From NCBI RefSeq assembly GCF_018403225.1, contig NZ_BOSG01000001.1, forward strand, positions 3,224,001 through 3,288,000: a DNA stretch of 64,000 nt, given 5' to 3'. Below, in pieces: positions 1 through 8,196 of the stretch (the stretch's first letter is position 1; each line of letters begins with the position of its first letter). Both the position numbers and the translations under genes were made by a program. The notes beneath the pieces were generated by a model. The model searched no databases and had not been told where the DNA came from. It saw only the letters and a list, made by a program, of their open reading frames with translations. The DNA comes from Paenibacillus sp. J23TS9 (GTDB lineage: Bacteria > Bacillota > Bacilli > Paenibacillales > Paenibacillaceae).

Positions 1-580
1 TTATTAGTTTCGGTCGCAATTCACGATAATCGAAAACGTTTTCAATTAAAGCGACCCCAATTTCCTCTTCCCCTTGAAGCTTTAAAGTTTCACCAGCCTG
101 TCCCTCTAAGTCCCGGTTATATTCTCCCTGCAGCAAGCGGTTGATCACATGGTTTACAGCAAGAAATTGCGTCTTCTTCTGATCTTCTTCTGCTGTGATT
201 TCGTCACGTATTTTTCTGCTGAGTTTATTTAATAAAGCTCCCATTTCCTCATCATCCACTGGTTTGAGCAAATATCCGGCTGCACGCTGACGCATTGCTG
301 CACGGGCATAGCTAAAATCATCATATCCGCTTAGAACAACAAATTTGGGAGGTTTTGATAATATTTGATTGGACTTTTCAATCAGTTCAATACCATTCAG
401 AACCGGCATATGGATGTCCGTTATGACAAGCTCCGGATGGTATTCCTGTATCTGTCTGAGTGCATCGCTACCATTCAAGGCTTCTCCACAAACTTGAAAA
501 CCGTACTTTTCCCAGGCAACCATTGTTCTTAAGCCTTCCAGAACCCATGGCTCATCATCTACCAGAAGTACGTTCAGCAT
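1..580 (-). CDS. Response regulator, YesN-like, 3' end outside window
   Basis: This is the N-terminal 193 residues of a two-component response regulator; the gene runs off the left edge, so the output domain is not seen. The receiver domain fills about residues 3-120, with acidic pair D8/D9, phospho-acceptor D55 in the motif LVITDIHMP and the conserved lysine in YLLKPVDDEE. The segment after it resembles the linker of YesN/AraC-type regulators. The ATG at 580 follows a GGAG-type ribosome site (AGAGAGGAGCG). It is divergent from the kinase at 858. The AraC output domain is inferred, not seen. Confidence 0.85.
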   Translation of the reverse strand, partial: MLNVLLVDDEPWVLEGLRTMVAWEKYGFQVCGEALNGSDALRQIQEYHPELVITDIHMPVLNGIELIEKSNQILSKPPKFVVLSGYDDFSYARAAMRQRAAGYLLKPVDDEEMGALLNKLSRKIRDEITAEEDQKKTQFLAVNHVINRLLQGEYNRDLEGQAGETLKLQGEEEIGVALIENVFDYRELRPKLI

Positions 581-633
581 GCCTTTCGCTCCTCTCTGTT
601 AGATTCCCGAACTGTAAGCGTATTCATTATTTT

Positions 634-646
634 CGGGACATTCCCG
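634..646. promoter_or_regulatory. Short palindrome CGGGACATTCCCG in divergent intergenic region
   Basis: Five-base arms around CAT, in the 277-base gap between the divergent regulator and kinase genes. Its place suits an operator, but it is short and could be chance. I see no convincing promoter elsewhere in this gap. Confidence 0.25.
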
Positions 647-857
647 TTATTAACTGCAAAGTCATCCTGATTTTAGCAGAGAAGCAACAAAAAAGAAGCT
701 GTTAGTCATTCACTATATCATGCCGGATTCCTGCTGTCATTTAAAAAAAAGAGTGGACAGATGGACGAAAATAAGGACAATGACAGATAACCGGAATCTG
801 AAATTACATACGGAATTAGCCCTAAATAATCCATGGAAACAGAAAGGTTGATTCAGC

Positions 858-2630
858 GTGCTGAGAAAAATGAACAGGTTCAACACCCTCCGAAATCAAA
901 TGCTCCTTGGGTTTCTTTTTGTCATGCTGATTATCTTGTTCGTGGTCGGTATCGTCAACTTTGATTCGGTCTCCAGACTGCTCAAAAACAATGCGGAAAA
1001 ACATATCCAGCAAACCGCTATCCAAGCTAACGGCAGACTTGAGGCAATACTGAACCAGATTGATTCTCTAACGATGCAAGTTGCCACAAATCAGTATGTA
1101 CAGCAGATTTTGCTGAATGAGCTGGGCGGAAAGCAGGCCACTTTCTCTGAGCGCCAAGCACTGTTAACCAGTATCAAAATCGTGCAAACCTACGCCGAGG
1201 GCGTCAATTCCGTCGAGCTCTACAGCAGCAGCAACCGTCGCCTCTTTCCCCTTGATGAGGGCGATCTCAACAGTAAAGTCAGTCAAAAATGGATACAAAG
1301 CGCCAAAGAAGAAAAAGGCCGAATCGTATGGATCGGCATCGATCCCTTAGATCCGGAATCCGTACTGGCCATTCGGAGCGTCAGCCTCATGGACCAGTGG
1401 TTCAGGCCGGGCGGATATCTGCTCATCCGGATGAAGCGGGAGGTATTTAAAATCAACGAATCGCTCTCGGGAGAGAACGGTCGTGAAACCATGCTTGTGG
1501 TTGACCGAAACTACAGCCTGATTGCAGCCAATGATGACCAGTTCACACCATCCGAGATCAAGCCTCTGATTGAAGCCGATGAGCCGGTAGTGTTGATTGA
1601 TAAGAATAAATATATGCTGGTTAAGCAGCAATCCGCAGTCACCGGCTGGACGCTATTGATTCTTACGCCTATTCGTACCATTACCAGCGGAATCTCGGTT
1701 TTGCGTACGGCGATTTTCGTCTCTGCCGGTATCGGAACGCTGCTCTTTATCCTGCTATCTTTTCTGCTGTCCACCATCATTACCCGCCCTGTCTTCAAAC
1801 TGATCAAGACGATGCGAAGTGCGAGGCTTGGCGGCCTGAAGCCGACAACCCAAATATCCTCAACCATTGAGATTAACGAGTTGAACCACTCGTACAATCA
1901 AATGGTTGAACATATGAACGAGCTGATTGAACTGGTCTATGAAAAAGAAATTATACAAAGCCGAACCGAACTCAAGGCACTTCAAGCGCAAATCCATCCT
2001 CATTTTCTGTTTAATACACTGGAAGCATTGTACTGGTCTCTGCAGGAGAAGCAGGAGGAGGAACTAGCCGAATATGTGGTGGCGATGGCTGATCTGTTCC
2101 GGTATACCATCACGGGACCTAACAAAGAGGAATGGGTTACGCTCGGGGATGAACTTGAGCATATCGAACGTTATCTGCTGATTATGAAAATGAGGCTTGG
2201 TGAACGTATGACATGGTCGATCTCTTCCCCGCCTGCCTTTTCGTCGGTCCCCATGCCCAAGCTGCTGATTCAGCCCCTAGTCGAGAACGCCGTACTCCAT
2301 GGGGTCGAAAGCAGGATCGGACCGGGAGACATATCCATTAACGTCGTGCTTTCCGAGGATGCCAAGCATTTGGTGGTCACGGTAGCTGACAATGGAAAAG
2401 GCATGGACGAAGACATGTTGAACCGAATTGTCACTGCGCTCAGTACAGGAAAGATGCCCTCCACCAAGGGGTCCGGCCTGGGCATTTTTAATGTTCAGCA
2501 GCGGATCAGGCTGTACTACGGCAGAACCGGGCGGGAGCATCCCGGTTTAACCATCCATAGCGGGCATAACGAGGGGACAAATATCAGTCTTATCATTCCA
2601 ATCCAGATGGGAGAGTTTCATGTTGTTTAA
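858..2630 (+). CDS. Sensor histidine kinase, YesM family
   Basis: Membrane sensor kinase of 590 residues. Visible layout: transmembrane segment near residues 14-35, an extracellular sensing region of about 245 residues, a second membrane segment near 282-305, a HAMP linker, the His_kinase motif IHPHFLFNTLEALYW with phospho-accepting H380, and a HATPase domain with QPLVENAVLHG, DNGKGMD and GSGLGIFNVQQRI. This layout is that of YesM/LytS kinases, which in Paenibacillus usually sit beside carbohydrate ABC transporters. The GTG start at 858 has AAAGG ten bases upstream; an in-frame ATG at 870 is possible but has a poorer ribosome site. It overlaps the next gene by 11 bases, so the two are cotranscribed. 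The ligand is presumably the sugar taken up by the downstream transporter (inference). Confidence 0.93.
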   Translation: MLRKMNRFNTLRNQMLLGFLFVMLIILFVVGIVNFDSVSRLLKNNAEKHIQQTAIQANGRLEAILNQIDSLTMQVATNQYVQQILLNELGGKQATFSERQALLTSIKIVQTYAEGVNSVELYSSSNRRLFPLDEGDLNSKVSQKWIQSAKEEKGRIVWIGIDPLDPESVLAIRSVSLMDQWFRPGGYLLIRMKREVFKINESLSGENGRETMLVVDRNYSLIAANDDQFTPSEIKPLIEADEPVVLIDKNKYMLVKQQSAVTGWTLLILTPIRTITSGISVLRTAIFVSAGIGTLLFILLSFLLSTIITRPVFKLIKTMRSARLGGLKPTTQISSTIEINELNHSYNQMVEHMNELIELVYEKEIIQSRTELKALQAQIHPHFLFNTLEALYWSLQEKQEEELAEYVVAMADLFRYTITGPNKEEWVTLGDELEHIERYLLIMKMRLGERMTWSISSPPAFSSVPMPKLLIQPLVENAVLHGVESRIGPGDISINVVLSEDAKHLVVTVADNGKGMDEDMLNRIVTALSTGKMPSTKGSGLGIFNVQQRIRLYYGRTGREHPGLTIHSGHNEGTNISLIIPIQMGEFHVV

Positions 2631-3417
2631 ATCCAAAACGATATTAATCGTTGATGATGAGCCCCGTACAAGACAGGGATTAAAAACGATGCTGGATGCC
2701 TGGAGCGGTGGATGCTGTGAGATCAGAACGGCGGATAATGGCAGGGATGCCCTGCAGATGCTGAACCAAGAACCGGTCCATCTGCTCATAACGGATATCC
2801 GGATGCCGGAGATCAGCGGACTGAATCTGGTGCAGCTGCTCCAAGCTACGTCTCTGGTTACGAAACCGTCCGTGATTCTCATTTCGGGATATGCCGAATT
2901 CGATTATGCACATCAAGCCATTCAACTGGGAGTCGTCAATTACCTGCTCAAGCCCATCCGCAAGGACAAGCTGATTGACGCTGTGGAAATAGCACTCGGG
3001 GCACATGAGGAACGCACGCGGATTACTAAGATGCAGCGGATCGTCGATAGCAAGCTGGTTCAAGTGACGGAAGATCTGGATACCCGGAGCGAACCGGTCA
3101 AGGAAGCCATCCGCTATGTGGAAGAACATTTGAATCAGGGCTTCGGTCTCCGCGAGATAGCCGATCATGTGTATTTGAATCCCAGCTATTTCAGCGTGCT
3201 GTTCAAAGAACAGATGCAGATGACATTTATTGAGTATGTGACCCGTATGAGGGTTCAAAAAGCCAAGGAGCTGCTACTGCAAACCCGGCTGCCTGTCGTC
3301 GAAATTGCCGAGCGTGTCGGCTACCAGACGACCAAATATTTCAACAAGGTCTTTAAGGAATATGAAGGGCACAGTCCGGGTCTATACCGTAAAAATAATT
3401 ACCAAACACCCAAATAA
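2620..3417 (+). CDS. Response regulator, AraC-type output
   Basis: Cognate regulator of the upstream kinase, 265 residues. The receiver has D12/D13, phospho-acceptor D59 in LLITDIRMPE and the lysine of NYLLKPIRKD. After a short linker comes a double helix-turn-helix AraC domain (about residues 165-262) with NPSYFSVLFKEQM and the signature VVEIAERVGYQTTKYFNKVFKEY. At 265 residues it is much shorter than classical YesN (about 370 or more) because the middle linker is small. Translation is probably coupled to the kinase (overlap). Likely activates the transporter genes starting at 3536 (inference from position). Confidence 0.93.
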   Translation: MLFKSKTILIVDDEPRTRQGLKTMLDAWSGGCCEIRTADNGRDALQMLNQEPVHLLITDIRMPEISGLNLVQLLQATSLVTKPSVILISGYAEFDYAHQAIQLGVVNYLLKPIRKDKLIDAVEIALGAHEERTRITKMQRIVDSKLVQVTEDLDTRSEPVKEAIRYVEEHLNQGFGLREIADHVYLNPSYFSVLFKEQMQMTFIEYVTRMRVQKAKELLLQTRLPVVEIAERVGYQTTKYFNKVFKEYEGHSPGLYRKNNYQTPK

Positions 3418-3535
3418 AGTGGAATAATACCTAAACGCTGTACCCTTATGTCTCTATGCAAGGGGGTGCTACACTTGTTCCAGAGAGAGAAAGCGCATAC
3501 ATCTCTCGCGATGATGAGAAGGGGGAACGGCCCGA

Positions 3536-4879
3536 ATGAAAAGAAAAGCGTTTTCTGCATCCATGCTTCTGCTCGCATTGACGCTGGTGCTGGCCGCTTG
3601 TGGCGGTGGAAGTAAAAGCACGACTGAAGTAACAAACAGCACCGCTTCCGGTGATGTAAGCAGCAAAGCATCGTCTGGTGAAAAGGTAACGATCAAAATG
3701 ATGCATCTATGGCCGGATGGCAGCAACTCCGCGCAAAACAAATTGGTCAAACAAATTATCGGAGAATATGAGCAGGCCAATCCGAACGTGAAAATTGATA
3801 CCGAAGTTCTCGAGAACGAGCAGTACAAAAATAAAATCAAAGTACTCTCCGCATCTAATAGCCTGCCGGATGTCGGATTTACCTGGGCTGCCGGATTTCT
3901 TGAACCTTATGTCAAAGGCAATATGTTCGCCCCGCTCGATGATCTGCTGCAGGGCGACCTGAAGGATAAATTCGTATCCGGAACGACAGAAGCTTATGCC
4001 GTTGACGGTAAAACGTATGCGCTTCCCGTGGAGCTCAATATCGTACCGGTCTATTACAACAAGGAAATTTTTGCAAAATACAACCTGAAAACGCCTCAGA
4101 CCTATGAGGAGTTCAAAAACATCATCAAGACGCTGAACGACAACAAAGTGACGCCGATTGCTCTCGGCTCCAAAGATGCGTGGACCGGCTCTTTCTGGTA
4201 CATGTACCTGGCAGACCGGATTGGCGGACCGGATGTACAGGATCAAGCCGTAGCGAGCAGTACATTCAGCGATCCCAGCCTGATCCAGGCAGCCAAAGAA
4301 GCTCAGGATCTGGTAAAAAGCAATGCCTTTGTTAAAGGCTTCAACGGTTTGTCAAATGATGAGGCCAAGTCCGAATTCATGAACGAAAAAGCGGCAATGT
4401 ACGCCATGGGTACCTGGGAAGTGCCAAACTATACGACCAACCCGGATATTCCGCAGGAGTTCAAGGATAAAATCGGCTTCTTCAAATTCCCTGCGTATGA
4501 TGGCGGAAAAGGCAATATCAATGATTGGGTAGGTGGCGTTGGCGTTGGATTATTCGTATCCGAGAACTCCAAAGTGAAGGAAGATGCCAAGAAATTCGTC
4601 AGCTTCTTCGTGAAAAGATGGGGTGAATTGTCGGTGACCGATGCCGGCATTATTCCTGGAACCAAGGTCGATACCTCCAGTGTCAAATTACCGCAAATGT
4701 TCATTGATGTGCTGAACGAACTCAACAATGCCAATAAAGTCATTCTTTATCTGGACGTTCAAATGAAGCCCGTTGCTTCTGAAGAACATCACAACCTGGT
4801 TCAGGCTCTGCTTGGGAATGCCGTCACACCGGAAGAGTTCGCCAAGAAACAGGAAGACGTGCTCAAGGCCGGAAAATAA
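3536..4879 (+). CDS. Extracellular solute-binding lipoprotein, sugar ABC transporter
   Basis: Family-1 carbohydrate-binding protein of 447 residues. It starts with a lipoprotein signal peptide ending in the lipobox LVLAAC, so it should be anchored on the outer face of the membrane. The mature protein begins with a Ser/Thr/Gly-rich tether and continues with the typical sugar-binder core (MMHLWPDGSNSAQNKLVKQ, YNKEIFAKYNLKTPQTYEEF). The ATG follows AGAAGGGGGAA by about ten bases. It heads a transporter operon with two permeases and a deacetylase. No ATP-binding subunit is in the window; MsmK/MsmX-type shared ATPases encoded elsewhere are usual for this class. The substrate cannot be read from sequence. 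Confidence 0.92.
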   Translation: MKRKAFSASMLLLALTLVLAACGGGSKSTTEVTNSTASGDVSSKASSGEKVTIKMMHLWPDGSNSAQNKLVKQIIGEYEQANPNVKIDTEVLENEQYKNKIKVLSASNSLPDVGFTWAAGFLEPYVKGNMFAPLDDLLQGDLKDKFVSGTTEAYAVDGKTYALPVELNIVPVYYNKEIFAKYNLKTPQTYEEFKNIIKTLNDNKVTPIALGSKDAWTGSFWYMYLADRIGGPDVQDQAVASSTFSDPSLIQAAKEAQDLVKSNAFVKGFNGLSNDEAKSEFMNEKAAMYAMGTWEVPNYTTNPDIPQEFKDKIGFFKFPAYDGGKGNINDWVGGVGVGLFVSENSKVKEDAKKFVSFFVKRWGELSVTDAGIIPGTKVDTSSVKLPQMFIDVLNELNNANKVILYLDVQMKPVASEEHHNLVQALLGNAVTPEEFAKKQEDVLKAGK

Positions 4880-4891
4880 AAGCAGCGGCAG

Positions 4892-4932
4892 TAGAGCCAA
4901 AGGACGGACCTCGGTCCTGTCCTTTGGCTCTA
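4892..4932 (+). other. Strong intercistronic hairpin between binding protein and permease
   Basis: A perfect 14-base inverted repeat (4892-4905 with 4919-4932), extended inward by GGAC/GTCC pairs around a CTCG loop. No T-run follows, so it is not a standard terminator. It lies directly after the binding-protein stop and before the permease ribosome site. Such hairpins commonly protect the 3' end of binding-protein mRNA and lower downstream expression; that role here is inference. Confidence 0.7.
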
Positions 4933-4958
4933 TCCGCTAAGTGAGGAGGCAACGCCTT

Positions 4959-5840
4959 ATGGATAAAGTCATGTCCCACAAAGGAATCATCGCCCTATAT
5001 GTGCTGCCGTCCCTGCTTCTCATTCTCGCCATCATCTATTTTCCAATCCTGTTAACTGGATATTATGGCCTGATGAAATGGGATGGCGTCAGCAGCATGT
5101 CGTTCATTGGGCTGGAGAATTACGCCGCCTTGATGAAAGACGAGGCTTTTTGGAACAGCGTATATCATTCCTTTTTATTCGCATTGCTATCAACCTTGAG
5201 CCTCGCTGTTTATATGCTGGTTGCGCTAATGCTCGCAGGCAATATCAAAGGTGCAGGCTTGCTCCGGAAAATATATTTGATACCCATGCTGCTCTCTTCT
5301 GTCGCTATCGCACAGCTATGGCTAAAAATCTATCATCCGACCAACGGAATACTGAACTCCTTTCTCATTTCGATGGGCGTTGAAGACCCGCCTGCCTGGC
5401 TATCCGATCCCAAGCTGGTATTAGCCGCATTATTTATTCCGATTCTTTGGCAGTATGCGGGCTTTTACATTTTGATCTATTACGCCGCCCTGAAGAACAT
5501 TCCAGCCTCTCTAGTGGAAGCAGCCCGTATTGATGGGGCAAATCCATGGCAGATTGCGCTTCGTATCAAGCTGCCGCTCATTTCAGAGGTTGTTAAAGTC
5601 ACGATCGTGTTAGCTGTTGTCGGATCGCTGAAATACTTCGACCTGATCTATGTTATGACGGACGGAGGGCCCAATGGATCTAGTGAGGTTATGGCATCCT
5701 ATATGTATCATAAAGCTTTCCGGGGCTTTGATTTTGGATATGGAAGCGCCATCGGTTTCTTCCTTCTAATCATCTGCATGGTCGCGACATGGGGAATCCG
5801 GAAAGCGACGGCCTCCAAAGACACGATCCAATATTCCTAA
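4959..5840 (+). CDS. Sugar ABC transporter permease (MalF/UgpA type)
   Basis: Integral membrane permease of 293 residues with about six hydrophobic helices. The cytoplasmic EAA loop is visible as LVEAARIDGANPWQIALRIKLPLI, the site that contacts the ATPase. The ATG at 4959 follows AGGAGG with a nine-base gap and is preferred to the in-frame GTG at 4941, which would overlap the ribosome site. It pairs with the permease at 5859 as the two-subunit channel of a CUT1-type importer. Confidence 0.93.
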   Translation: MDKVMSHKGIIALYVLPSLLLILAIIYFPILLTGYYGLMKWDGVSSMSFIGLENYAALMKDEAFWNSVYHSFLFALLSTLSLAVYMLVALMLAGNIKGAGLLRKIYLIPMLLSSVAIAQLWLKIYHPTNGILNSFLISMGVEDPPAWLSDPKLVLAALFIPILWQYAGFYILIYYAALKNIPASLVEAARIDGANPWQIALRIKLPLISEVVKVTIVLAVVGSLKYFDLIYVMTDGGPNGSSEVMASYMYHKAFRGFDFGYGSAIGFFLLIICMVATWGIRKATASKDTIQYS

Positions 5841-5858
5841 GACAAGGAGGTGCATCGT

Positions 5859-6743
5859 ATGAAAACCGTAAACCAAGCCGTCCTAAGTACTGGCATTCCG
5901 TCTCCGTTCCGGATAGCCAGCTCCAGAATCGGCTACGGTCTCCTTTATTTCATCCTGATTTTCGCTGCCGTGATTCAAATTTTGCCGCTCATTTGGCTGC
6001 TTCTCTTCTCGCTGAAGAGCAACCAGGAAGTATTCAATCTCCCTCCATTCGCCCTGCCGAGTCATCCGAAATGGGTAAACTATGAAAATGTATGGCTGCA
6101 GGGGAACATCGGGCGATATTTTATGAACAGCGTCCTCATCACCATGATTTCCGTGATCCTAACCATTCTTTTGGCCAGCTTTGTTACCTTCGCCATTACG
6201 AGAATGCGCTGGAAGCTTCAGTCGATGGTTCTTGGATTATTCATGATCGGGATGATGATCCCGGTTCATTCCACATTAATTCCGCTGTTCAGCCTGTTCC
6301 AAAAGGTAGGGTTGACGGACTCGCAGCTCAGCCTTATTCTTTCTTATACAGCCTTTAATCTGCCCATCACCATTATGATTCTGCTCGGGTTCTACTACGC
6401 CCTGCCGCGTGAGGTAGAGGAGGCCGCCATTATGGATGGCTGCTCCGTGAACCGGATGTTTTTCGGGATTGTGCTGCCGATGACGATTTCGGTTATTGTG
6501 ACTGCAGCGATCATCAATATGATCTATAACTGGAACGAATTTATTTTCGTCAATACCTTTATCAGCTCCGATCATTTGAAGACACTTACCGTGGGTGTAC
6601 AGAATTTCGTTGGTCAATACACAACGGATTGGGGTGCCATCGGAGCGACATTAATGATTAGTATTTTGCCGATCCTCATCGTATTCCTGCTGCTCAGTAA
6701 TCGAATTGTGGAAGGAATCGCTGCCGGATCTGTGAAAGGCTAA
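5859..6743 (+). CDS. Sugar ABC transporter permease (MalG/UgpE type)
   Basis: Second channel subunit, 294 residues, with an N-terminal hydrophobic helix after about 35 residues and several more helices. The EAA loop reads EVEEAAIMDGCSVNRMFFGIVLP. The ATG at 5859 has AAGGAGG eight bases upstream; an in-frame GTG at 5850 sits inside that site and is rejected. It begins 18 bases after the previous permease and is followed after 18 bases by the deacetylase gene, so the three are one operon. Confidence 0.93.
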   Translation: MKTVNQAVLSTGIPSPFRIASSRIGYGLLYFILIFAAVIQILPLIWLLLFSLKSNQEVFNLPPFALPSHPKWVNYENVWLQGNIGRYFMNSVLITMISVILTILLASFVTFAITRMRWKLQSMVLGLFMIGMMIPVHSTLIPLFSLFQKVGLTDSQLSLILSYTAFNLPITIMILLGFYYALPREVEEAAIMDGCSVNRMFFGIVLPMTISVIVTAAIINMIYNWNEFIFVNTFISSDHLKTLTVGVQNFVGQYTTDWGAIGATLMISILPILIVFLLLSNRIVEGIAAGSVKG

Positions 6744-6761
6744 TAAGGAGATGGACTAGCC

Positions 6762-7385
6762 ATGCCGAGCAAAACAGTAATCAACCGAATTGAGACGGAA
6801 GAAAAAGCCGTTGCATTCACTTTTGACGATGGTCCAAATGCAGAGTATACGCCGCAGATCCTGGATGTTTTCCGGGAGTCCGATGCGAAAGCAACCTTTT
6901 ACATGATCGGTACTCAAATGCAGCACAATCCTGCGCTCGTACGTACGGTCTATCAGGAAGGGCATGAAATTGGGAACCACACCTATTCCCATCCGCATTT
7001 AACCGAACTGCATGAACAAGACTGCATGCATGAAGTTGTGAAAACTGAAAATTTGTTATCGGATATCATTGGGATCAAGCCTGCAACCTTCCGGCCTCCA
7101 TTCTTTGATCACAATGAACAGGTTGACGGTCTGATTACTGGTCTTGGTTACCCGATGATTGGGGCCGTAAATTCAGAAGCGAATGATTGGGATCTGCCGG
7201 GTGTTCACCATATATTGGAAAAAACCAGAGCGCAGGTTAGACCTGGCAGTATACTCCTGTTCCATGACGGATTCGGAGATCGCTCGCAGACGGTTGAGGC
7301 CGTTCGTATTCTGGTATCCGAGCTGGTGGCTGACGGGTATAGACTTGTTACGGTTAGCGAGCTTTTAGAGCTTGCGGCTGTTTAG
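6762..7385 (+). CDS. Cytoplasmic polysaccharide deacetylase (NodB domain)
   Basis: Carbohydrate esterase family 4 protein of 207 residues, almost only the NodB domain. Motif 1 is FTFDDGPNAEY (catalytic base and metal Asp), motif 2 GNHTYSHPH (metal His pair), motif 3 FRPPFFDHNE, and the final catalytic histidine lies in LLFHDG. It removes acyl groups, usually acetyl from amino sugars or xylan, with a divalent metal. There is no signal peptide or membrane anchor, unlike most members, which act on cell wall or extracellular chitin. Being last in a sugar-import operon, it may deacetylate imported oligosaccharides (inference). Ribosome site AAGGAG is 9 bases before the ATG. Confidence 0.88.
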   Translation: MPSKTVINRIETEEKAVAFTFDDGPNAEYTPQILDVFRESDAKATFYMIGTQMQHNPALVRTVYQEGHEIGNHTYSHPHLTELHEQDCMHEVVKTENLLSDIIGIKPATFRPPFFDHNEQVDGLITGLGYPMIGAVNSEANDWDLPGVHHILEKTRAQVRPGSILLFHDGFGDRSQTVEAVRILVSELVADGYRLVTVSELLELAAV

Positions 7386-7392
7386 CTACAGA

Positions 7393-7427
7393 TAATAAAC
7401 CCGCACCGCAGCGGTACGGGTTTATTA
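7393..7427 (+). terminator. Rho-independent terminator of the sugar import operon
   Basis: Hairpin AATAAACCCG / CGGGTTTATT with inner ACCGC / GCGGT pairing, followed by a T-rich stretch, eight bases after the deacetylase stop. The facing gene at 7524-8051 ends beyond it, so it may serve both strands. Confidence 0.85.
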
Positions 7428-7523
7428 TTCTTGATGCTCATTTATTGTGGTATGGCTGGCAGGTGTCGCAGAATTTTGCAAACGTTTACATTTTTAGTGT
7501 CATTGATTTGCGTCGAACCATGC

Positions 7524-8051
7524 TTAACGTACTCTGCTCCAGTGATATTGGCCTGCTTCCAGGCTGGCTTCAACAAACTGTCTGAATGTCGTCCGATCCT
7601 TCTCCGAAGCAAAGGAATCTTTGGGAACAATTAATGATCTGCTGGTCGATAGGAGAATAAGAAACAAATTGGGAGATTCGCGAACCTCGTAGATATCTGT
7701 CCAAAGCATTTTCCCCGTTTCCGATTCCGAGGAATAATGAATATCTCTCCCCGTAAATACAAATCGGTAGAGCTGCTTGATTAGTTTATCACTGACGAAT
7801 GCTTTCATTGATTTCTGACGAATATTCCATCGATTCACAAACCATAAAATAACGCTAACGAGTATATCCAGCAGCACGATGATCACAAATTCAGTTCCTG
7901 TCCGCTCTCCGTCGACCAAAAGGACAATCCCAATAAAAACCACAAAGAATATAACAGCCAGCATCACTCTGGATGTTCTCGTGAAAAAAAGATTGAGTTC
8001 CTGAACATCCTTGAGTTCCAGGGTGGCTTCAACGATGATTTCATGATCCAA
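7524..8051 (-). CDS. YcxB-like membrane protein
   Basis: Small protein of 175 residues with a cytoplasmic N-terminus, two adjacent membrane helices (about residues 25-65, VMLAVIFFVVFIGIVLLV and EFVIIVLLDILVSVILWFV) and a C-terminal soluble half. The C-terminal pattern (WTDIYEVRESPNLFLILLS followed by IVPKDSF) is typical of the YcxB-like family, whose function is unknown. The TTG start at 8051 is chosen because AAGGAGG lies eight bases upstream; a GTG further upstream (8108) has no ribosome site. It stands alone, convergent with the sugar operon. Confidence 0.7.
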   Translation of the reverse strand: MDHEIIVEATLELKDVQELNLFFTRTSRVMLAVIFFVVFIGIVLLVDGERTGTEFVIIVLLDILVSVILWFVNRWNIRQKSMKAFVSDKLIKQLYRFVFTGRDIHYSSESETGKMLWTDIYEVRESPNLFLILLSTSRSLIVPKDSFASEKDRTTFRQFVEASLEAGQYHWSRVR

Positions 8052-8196
8052 ACAGTTCTCCTCCTTTGGTTCAAAAATCCCCCCTCTTCTAAAACAGCAT
8101 GAATACACAAGAGGTTATGGATCATACGAAGAAGTTTATAGCAAACCTGCGGCAAATATAGCAACCACAGGCTTGCTGCCTTCATTGACGCCTTGC

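Noticed and set aside
29..46. Sequence GAAAACGTTTTC like a catabolite-responsive element
   Set aside because: It lies inside the coding region of the truncated response regulator, far from any promoter I can see, and is explained by its Glu-Asn-Val-Phe codons.
7477..7490. Near-palindrome TGCAAACGTTTACA resembling a cre site
   Set aside because: One mismatch to the consensus on either strand, and it lies between two convergent gene ends where no promoter is expected.
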